Origin: Actinomycetota bacterium
GTDB taxonomy: Bacteria; Actinomycetota; UBA4738
Direction of reading: 5' to 3'
DNA: 20,432 nt
NCBI GenBank assembly: GCA_005888465.1
Contig: VAYJ01000125.1
Span: forward strand, 1-20,432
A program made the translations under genes and the position numbers. Positions within the stretch are counted from its first letter, which is position 1, and the number at the start of each line of letters is the position of its first letter. Under the pieces are notes generated by a model. That model did no database searches, had not been told where the DNA came from, and was given only the letters and a program-made list of their open reading frames with translations. Of the stretch, positions 15,276 through 20,432 are shown in pieces.

Positions 15276-16214
15276 ATGCTTCGAACCGCACGGCGGCGGC
15301 GCGCCAAGGACGGTGGCGTCTGGTATCCGCGCTGGTTCTGGCCGTCGTTCGCCGCGCCGGGAGCCGTGTGGCTGTTGGTCCTGTTCGCCGTCCCGTTCTA
15401 TGTGGTGCTGTCGGTCGCCTTCGGCACGGTGGACCCGATCTTCCGCAACCCCGTGCCCGTCTGGAACCCGATCCAGTGGTACCCGGGCACCTTCCGCGAC
15501 GTGCTGGGCCAGATCTTCGGCACGAACGCGTTCCTCGGTCCGCCGTTCCTGCGCACGTTCCTGTACGTCGCCATGGCCTCGGCCATCTGCCTACTGATCG
15601 CCTATCCCGTCGCGTACTACGTCGCCCGCTATGCGGGGCGCCGGCGAGGGATGCTGCTGGTCCTGCTCATTGCTCCGTTCTGGATCAGCTACATGATGCG
15701 GATGCTGGCCTGGGTGAACCTGCTCGGGAACGACGGCCTCGTCAACCGATCGCTCACCAGCCTGCACCTCGTCGGCCACCCGGTGGCCTGGCTGAGCGGC
15801 CGGCCGATCACGGTGGTGCTCGGCCTGGTGTACGGCTACATCCCCTACATGATCCTGCCCCTGTTCGCGGGGCTCGACCGCATCGACACGAACCTCCTCG
15901 AGGCGGCCCGCGACCTCGGCGCGAACCGGGCCCGGACCTTCGCCCGCGTAACGCTCCCCCTCAGCAAGCAGGCGATCCTCGCGGGCATGGTGATCGTGGC
16001 CCTCCCGATGTTCGGTGACTACTTCACGAACGACTTGCTCTCGGGCTCACCGAAGACCTCGATGATCGGCAACCTGATCGATGACTCGGTCGGCACACCA
16101 GGTCAGGGGACGAACGCCGCCGTCCTGGTGCTCATCCTCACGGTCATCCTGATCATCCCGATGCTCTACTACGTCTCGAGCACGGGCCGGGCCACGCGGG
16201 AGCGGAGCGGGTGA
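15276..16214 (+). CDS. potB: PotB-like ABC transporter permease
   Basis: 312 residues. About six transmembrane helices: FAAPGAVWLLVLFAVPFYVVL at the N-terminus, then TFLYVAMASAICLLIAYPVAYY, MLLVLLIAPFWISYMM, ITVVLGLVYGYIPYMILPLF, AILAGMVIVALPMF and a last one near VLVLILTVILIIPMLYYV. The cytoplasmic EAA loop that docks on the ATPase is EAARDLGANRARTFARVTLP from residue 209. ATG 15276 follows the binding-protein stop by 7 bases; the ribosome binding site is weak, so coupling is likely. The next permease gene overlaps its stop by 4 bases. It forms the channel with the PotC-like protein. The frame is intact. Confidence 0.9.
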   Translation: MLRTARRRRAKDGGVWYPRWFWPSFAAPGAVWLLVLFAVPFYVVLSVAFGTVDPIFRNPVPVWNPIQWYPGTFRDVLGQIFGTNAFLGPPFLRTFLYVAMASAICLLIAYPVAYYVARYAGRRRGMLLVLLIAPFWISYMMRMLAWVNLLGNDGLVNRSLTSLHLVGHPVAWLSGRPITVVLGLVYGYIPYMILPLFAGLDRIDTNLLEAARDLGANRARTFARVTLPLSKQAILAGMVIVALPMFGDYFTNDLLSGSPKTSMIGNLIDDSVGTPGQGTNAAVLVLILTVILIIPMLYYVSSTGRATRERSG

Positions 16215-17110
16215 GCGAGGTCGCCGCGCGCTCACCGATGGGGAACCGCTTCCGCAACCCGTGGCGCAAGCCGCGGATCCTGGAGTCGTTCATCTGGCTC
16301 TACCTCGCCTGGTCGATCCTGCCCGTCGCGATCGCGGTGCTGTTCTCCTTCAATGCCGGCCGGTCGCGGAGCACGTGGCAGGGGTTCTCGCTCCGCTGGT
16401 ACTTCAAGGATCCCGTGCTCTCGGTCTGGCACGACCCGAACCTCCACACCGCCCTCTTCCAGACCCTTCGGCTGGCCGCGCTCACGACGATCATCGCGGT
16501 GCCATTAGGCGTCGCGTTCGCGATCGGTATCGACCGCTGGCGCGGTCGTATCGCCGCGACCTTCAACTTCCAGATGCTGCTGTCGTTCGTGATGCCGGAG
16601 CTGATCATCGGGGTGACGCTGCTGTTCGTGTTCGCGAACCTGCTTTCCTTCGTGCACCTGGGGACGAAGGCGCAGTTCCTGGGGCTCGTGACCTTCCAGG
16701 TCTCCTATCCCGTGATCATCGTGCGCGCCCGCATGCTCTCGATCGGCAAGGAGTACGAGGAGGCCGCGATGGACCTCGGCGCCTCGCCCGTCCAGGCCCT
16801 TCGGAGGGTCCTCCTGCCGCTCCTCTACCCCGCGATCTTCGCGAGCGCGGTGCTCGTGTTCGCCGACGTCATCGACGACTTCGTGATCGTTCGCTATCTC
16901 TCCTCGGACGCGTCGACCGAGCCGATGGCCGTGAAGATCTTCAACAGCGCGCGGGCCTCTCCCACGCCGGCGCTGAATGCGCTCGCCACGATCATGCTCA
17001 CGACGTCGCTCCTGCTGATCGTGCTCGGCTACGTCGGATACCGGTTCTCGACACGCGGCGAACGCCGCGGCGCCGGCCCCGGGTTCGGAGACTTCGCGGC
17101 CGAGCTATGA
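16211..17110 (+). CDS. potC: PotC-like ABC transporter permease
   Basis: 299 residues from GTG 16211, which overlaps the PotB-like stop (GTGA) and follows GGAGCGGG. Six predicted membrane segments, the first being LYLAWSILPVAIAVLFSF. The EAA docking loop is EAAMDLGASPVQALRRVLLP from residue 184. FADVIDDFVIVRYL is typical of the PotC/YdcV group. It pairs with the PotB-like permease as the second half of the translocation pore. The final 6 bases overlap the 3' end of the convergent Rieske gene, so no room is left for a separate terminator between the two operons. The frame is intact. Confidence 0.9.
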   Translation: MSEVAARSPMGNRFRNPWRKPRILESFIWLYLAWSILPVAIAVLFSFNAGRSRSTWQGFSLRWYFKDPVLSVWHDPNLHTALFQTLRLAALTTIIAVPLGVAFAIGIDRWRGRIAATFNFQMLLSFVMPELIIGVTLLFVFANLLSFVHLGTKAQFLGLVTFQVSYPVIIVRARMLSIGKEYEEAAMDLGASPVQALRRVLLPLLYPAIFASAVLVFADVIDDFVIVRYLSSDASTEPMAVKIFNSARASPTPALNALATIMLTTSLLLIVLGYVGYRFSTRGERRGAGPGFGDFAAEL

Positions 17111-18276
17111 GCGAGCGGCCGCAGCGCTGAACCGCGCCGCCGGCACCGGCTGGGCCGGCCGGCCCTGGAGGTACCCGCCGGCCACGATCGTCAGGAACTG
17201 GTGGACGTTGTCCTCCTCGAGCGCGAGCGGCCCCGGCCGGTACCCGCGCGAGGAGACGCCTCGCTGGACCGACTCGCAAGCTCCCCAGTCCTGCTTGTTC
17301 GTGATGTCCCAGAACTCGACGGCATAGGCGGGATCGAAGCCCGGCCGCTCGCTCACGGCGCGGGGGAAGAGCCATTCGCATGCGATGCGCGTTCGGTCGG
17401 TGGCGAGCGGCTCGATCCGGTGCGTGAGCACGTAGTCGGGATGTGGGCTGATGAGCAGGTTCGGGAACAGGCCGAAGTAGTTGACCTGTCGCCGCTGCTC
17501 GGCCGACAGGCCCGGCATCGGCTGCCCGTTGCTCTCACCCGAGATCGACATCGTCTGGGCGTGCTCGCGCAGATCCATGGAGCCGCCGACCCATAGGCCC
17601 GTGGTCTCGAAGCTGTCGCCGCTCGTCGGCGGCGTCACGCGGCAGAGCTCGGGATGGATCTGCGGGCAGTGGTAGCACTCGTGGTAGTTCTCGACGACGA
17701 TCTTCCAGTTCGCGCGCACCTCGTACTCGTGCGAGGCCGCGGTCACGAGCGACGCCGGGTCGTACGCGGCGAGCAGCTCGTCCAGGTTGCCGACGTGCTC
17801 CTCCAGCGGAGGCGCCGCCGCGTCTGCGTTCGCGAAGATCCATCCACGCCACTCTTGGACGCGCGCGGGCACCAGCCCCTCGAAGACCGGGTCGGTCTCG
17901 GGGAGGTCCGAGAAACGCGGCGCGGCGCGGAGCGAGCCGTCCAGCCCGTAGACCCACGCGTGGTACGGGCACTTGATCACACGCTCGTTCGCGACCGCAC
18001 CGCACGAGAGCAGCTCGTGCCCGCGGTGCCGGCACGCGTTGAAGAAACCGCGAAGCACGCCGTCCTCCCCTCGGACCAGGAGCATGCTCTCCCCGCCAGC
18101 TGGAGCGCCGACCGGCCGATGCACATCCACGAGCCTTCGAAGAAATGGCGCAGCTCCCAGGCCAGAACGTCGGGGGACGTGTAGGCCTGTGCGGGAAGTG
18201 TCCGGCTCTGGCCGATCGGGGCGAGGACCGGCGTGAGGGACGCTGGGTCGGTGGGGGCGGTGTCGGTGATGCTCAT
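17105..18276 (-). pseudogene. Rieske non-heme iron oxygenase, carnitine/betaine-oxygenase-like, reading frame broken
   Basis: ATG 18276 is preceded by AAGGAG with 8-base spacing. The first 40 residues end in ELRHFFEGSWMCIGRSA; the rest resumes in another frame at GGESMLLVRGEDG, near 18095-18106, and about 10-12 family residues are missing between. The Rieske cluster ligands are CRH in NACRHRGHEL and CPYH in IKCPYHAWVYG. The mononuclear iron site is ECYHCPQIHP (two His), with Asp in EFWDITN a candidate third ligand. Glu precedes the first His by three, where most ring-hydroxylating oxygenases have Asp; from memory this marks CntA/GbcA-type oxygenases acting on quaternary amines. An electron-supplying reductase is not in the window. 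It follows tetR on the same strand with 29 bases between. Confidence 0.85.
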
Positions 18277-18305
18277 CGGGTGCGCTCCTTGTTGGTGGGA
18301 CGGGG

Positions 18306-18936
18306 CTAGCGGGCTCGCGCGGCCGCGCGTTTGGGGCGCGCGGCGCGAAGCGTCCGACGTTGTCGGCCCCCCCAGTCGAACCCGAGCTCGCGGGCGGCGC
18401 TTCGCATGCAGGTCTCGAGCATCTTGTCGGCGGTCACCTCGGCGTCACCCAACACCACCTGGATCGCGAGGCCGTCGATGAGGGCGCCCAGACGAAGAGA
18501 GAAGTCGGCGACGTCCACGGGCCCGAACTCCCCCGATCGCTGGCCCTCGCGCACGATGCCGGCGATCGTCTCGCGCCAGCGTCGGTCGAGCACCTCACGG
18601 TCCTTCGCCACCTCCGGATCGCGCGCGGCGCGGGTCCGCCGCGCTCGCCGAACAGGACAGCTCGATCACCCGGGCGAGCTTCTCCCGGGCGCTCGAGAGC
18701 TCCGCGAGCTCGCGGGCGGCGTGGTGGTAGAACGCCTCCTCCGAGTACGCCAGAGCCTCAGCCAACAGGCGATCCTTCGTCCCGAAGTAGTAGATGACCA
18801 GGGCCGCGCTCGCCCCCGCCCGCTCGGCGATGTCGGCGATCCGCGTGTCGCAGAGGCCCCGGTCGCTGATGACGCGAACGGCCGCCCGCAGGATCTGCTT
18901 GCGACGGGCATCCGAGAGCTTGCGTTGCGCCGGCAT
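18306..18936 (-). pseudogene. TetR-family transcriptional regulator, reading frame broken
   Basis: ATG 18936. The N-terminal DNA-binding domain is complete: KQILRAAVRVISDRG, then TRIADIAERAGASAALVIYYFGTKDRLL (residues about 31-58), a classic TetR helix-turn-helix. The frame runs to about ARVIELSCSA, then the rest resumes in another frame as ARDPEVAKDREVLDRRWRETI and ends at 18306. Around 20 residues of the ligand-binding domain between these points are missing (near 18635-18660). The C-terminal part, with DGLAIQVVLGDAEVTADKM, is of the BetI-like/TetR_C_6 kind by eye. An inverted repeat 18 bases upstream suggests autoregulation, and matching repeats occur at two more promoters. It is the best candidate for the pathway repressor. 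Confidence 0.87.
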
Positions 18937-18944
18937 CGCCCGTC

Positions 18945-18954
18945 AGCATAGACT
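18945..18954. promoter_or_regulatory. Overlapping divergent -10 boxes of tetR and the FAD oxidoreductase
   Basis: On the minus strand TATGCT (18950-18945) would start tetR transcription near 18938, two bases before its ATG. On the plus strand TAGACT (18949-18954) could serve the FAD oxidoreductase, with start near 18961 and a leader of about 16 bases without a clear ribosome binding site. The boxes share two bases and touch the operator. Assigned by eye; no good -35 is seen. Confidence 0.35.
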
Positions 18955-18967
18955 GAATGGCCGTTCA
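18954..18967. promoter_or_regulatory. TetR-type operator, site 3
   Basis: TGAATGGCCGTTCA is an inverted repeat with one mismatch, of the same type as the sites at 8018 and 14012. It lies between the divergent tetR and FAD oxidoreductase genes, next to both predicted -10 boxes, where one bound repressor could control both. Confidence 0.7.
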
Positions 18968-18976
18968 ACATCCACC

Positions 18977-20432
18977 ATGAGCCAGACGAACAGCTACGAC
19001 GCGATCGTGATCGGCGGGGGCCACAACGGCCTGGTCGCCGGCGCGTACCTGAGCCGAGCCGGCGCCCGGACGGTCGTGCTCGAGGCCCGCCCCATCACCG
19101 GCGGCGCGGCGGCGACCGAGGCGCCCTGGCCGGAGGCGCCCGAGCTCAAGGTCACGAAGCTCTCCTACGTGATCAGCCTGATGCCCCCGAGTATCGTCCG
19201 GGACCTCGAGCTCAAGGGGCACGGCCTGCGCTTGTTCCCGCTCGGCCCGTACTACCAGGCCTGGCCCGATGGGCGTTCGATCAGCCTGTACGCCGACGAC
19301 GCCAAGCGAAACCACGAGAGCATCGCGAAGATCTCGAAGGCCGACGCGGAGGCGATGACCCGCTGGGATGCCTGGCTGGGCGGCCTCGCCGACGTTCTCG
19401 GCCCGCTCCTGTGGCAGACGCCGCCGAAGCTCGGCTCGACGAAGTTCTCCGACATGCTCGACACCGTTCGCCTGGCCTGGCGCTACCGGGGCCTCGGCAC
19501 AAGAACGGTCGGCGAAGCGACGCGCCTGTTCGCGATGAGCATCGGCGACCTCCTGGGCGACTGGTTCGAATCCGACGAGGTCAAGGCGACGATCGCCACG
19601 CAGGGCGTGATCGGCACGTGGGCCGGCGCCGACGAGCCGGGCACTGCTTACGTGATGGCCCACCATTCGATCGGCGACGTCGGGGACGGGCACCTCGGCA
19701 ATTGGGCGTTCGTCGAAGGCGGCATGGGCGCCGTGTCAGACGCGATCCGCCGCTCGGCGGAAGAGAAGGGCACCGAGATCCGCACGAACGCCAGGGTCCA
19801 GCGGATCCTCGTCCGCAACGGCCGCGCAACCGGCGTCGTGCTCGAGGCCGGCGAGGAGCTGACCGCCTCGACCGTCGTCACCGCCGTGCACCCGCAGACC
19901 ACGTTCCTGCACCAGCTCGAAGCCAAAGAGCTTCCCGACGACTTCGTCCGCGACATCACGAACTGGAAGAGCCGGAGTGGAGTCGTGAAGATCAACGCCG
20001 CCATCGCGGAACTCCCCGACTTCATCGCGAACCCCGGGACGAACCTCCAGGACCATCACACCGGCTCGATCGAGCTGGCCCTGTCGCTCCGCGACCTCGA
20101 GCAAGGCTTCCAGGACGCGAAGGCCGGCCGGCCCGCGACGCGCCCGTTCTCCGAGGCTGTCATCCCCACGACGTTCGACAGGACGCTCGCCCCGGAGGGC
20201 GTGCACATCATCTCGATGTTCACCCAGTGGGTCCCGTGCGAGTGGTCGAGGGAACCCCACCAAGACGAGCTCGAGGCCTACGCCGACCGCGTGATCGACG
20301 GCTACACGGAGCTCGCGCCGAACTTCAAGGGATCGATCATGCACCGGCAGGTGATCGGGCCGTACGAGATGGAGCAGGAGTACGGGCTGATCGGCGGAAA
20401 CATCTTCCACGGCGAGCTGTCGCTCGAGCAGC
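18977..20432 (+). CDS. Phytoene-desaturase-type FAD-dependent oxidoreductase, 3' end outside window
   Basis: 485 codons from ATG 18977 with no stop before the window ends. The N-terminus YDAIVIGGGHNGLVAGAYLSRAG is the FAD ADP-binding motif, followed by VVLEARPITGGAAAT, typical of the CrtI/amine-oxidase superfamily (COG1233 type). FVEGGMGAVSDAIRRSAEEKG and the second flavin segment VVTAVHPQTTFLHQL fit the same group. Such enzymes oxidise C-C or C-N single bonds; this branch is often annotated as phytoene dehydrogenase but seldom makes carotenoids, and no carotenoid genes are nearby. It diverges from tetR across the operator at 18954, suggesting it belongs to the same regulon. No frame break is seen in the part present. 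Confidence 0.87.
   Translation, partial: MSQTNSYDAIVIGGGHNGLVAGAYLSRAGARTVVLEARPITGGAAATEAPWPEAPELKVTKLSYVISLMPPSIVRDLELKGHGLRLFPLGPYYQAWPDGRSISLYADDAKRNHESIAKISKADAEAMTRWDAWLGGLADVLGPLLWQTPPKLGSTKFSDMLDTVRLAWRYRGLGTRTVGEATRLFAMSIGDLLGDWFESDEVKATIATQGVIGTWAGADEPGTAYVMAHHSIGDVGDGHLGNWAFVEGGMGAVSDAIRRSAEEKGTEIRTNARVQRILVRNGRATGVVLEAGEELTASTVVTAVHPQTTFLHQLEAKELPDDFVRDITNWKSRSGVVKINAAIAELPDFIANPGTNLQDHHTGSIELALSLRDLEQGFQDAKAGRPATRPFSEAVIPTTFDRTLAPEGVHIISMFTQWVPCEWSREPHQDELEAYADRVIDGYTELAPNFKGSIMHRQVIGPYEMEQEYGLIGGNIFHGELSLEQ

Noticed and set aside
5710..18660. Programmed frameshifting or ribosome bypassing as the reason for the frame changes
   Set aside because: Those mechanisms keep or add sequence. 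Here conserved residues are absent from the DNA at every junction and no slippery site is shared.
18965..20410. Long minus-strand open frames over the end of the window
   Set aside because: They are antisense to a complete FAD oxidoreductase frame with a GGGHNG motif; products are Arg/Val/Asp-rich with no domain.

Overview
This is high-GC DNA with strong G/C third-position bias, GTG and possibly CTG starts, 4-bp start/stop overlaps, and several short or nearly absent 5' leaders. Together with the gene families this suggests a soil-type actinobacterium, probably a deep-branching lineage; nothing here fixes genus or class. No CRISPR array, insertion sequence, integrase or phage gene is visible.

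Layout. (1) 1-1276: tail of an ArsR-type repressor, arsenite methyltransferase (arsM) and a low-molecular-weight-phosphatase-type arsenate reductase (arsC), tightly overlapped. (2) 1278-4136: on the minus strand, a LuxR-type regulator with a long helical-repeat N-terminus, followed by a CzcO/ArsO-like flavoprotein monooxygenase that converges on arsC. (3) 4283-4911: a free-standing polynucleotide-kinase module resembling the N-terminus of bacterial Pnkp, and a tRNA-Ser(UGA). (4) 4921-7270: proB-proA on the minus strand, with proA frame-broken. (5) 7331-17110, plus strand: a PlsC-type acyltransferase, then acyl-CoA dehydrogenase, class III aminotransferase, PotA-like ATPase, second PlsC-type acyltransferase and cytochrome P450, then PotD-, PotB- and PotC-like transporter genes. 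(6) 17105-18936, minus strand: TetR regulator and a Rieske oxygenase. (7) 18977-end: a phytoene-desaturase-type FAD oxidoreductase that runs off the window.

Working hypothesis for 8 kb to the end: one TetR-controlled system. The same 14-bp inverted repeat (TGAAC-RGCY-GTTCA type) lies upstream of the acyl-CoA dehydrogenase, upstream of the PotD-like gene and between tetR and the FAD oxidoreductase. The Rieske protein has ECYHCPQIHP at its iron site, with Glu where most ring-hydroxylating oxygenases have Asp, as known in the carnitine/betaine oxygenase branch. With a spermidine/putrescine-type importer, an aminotransferase, an acyl-CoA dehydrogenase and a P450, this suggests uptake and oxidative breakdown of a cationic or quaternary amine. 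The substrate is unknown.

Caution: six genes (proA, potA-like, second plsC-like, potD-like, Rieske, tetR) carry seven internal losses, each removing a conserved stretch and shifting the frame. Clean flanking coding sequence and the repeated pattern make an assembly or consensus artefact more likely than seven true mutations, but sequence alone cannot decide.
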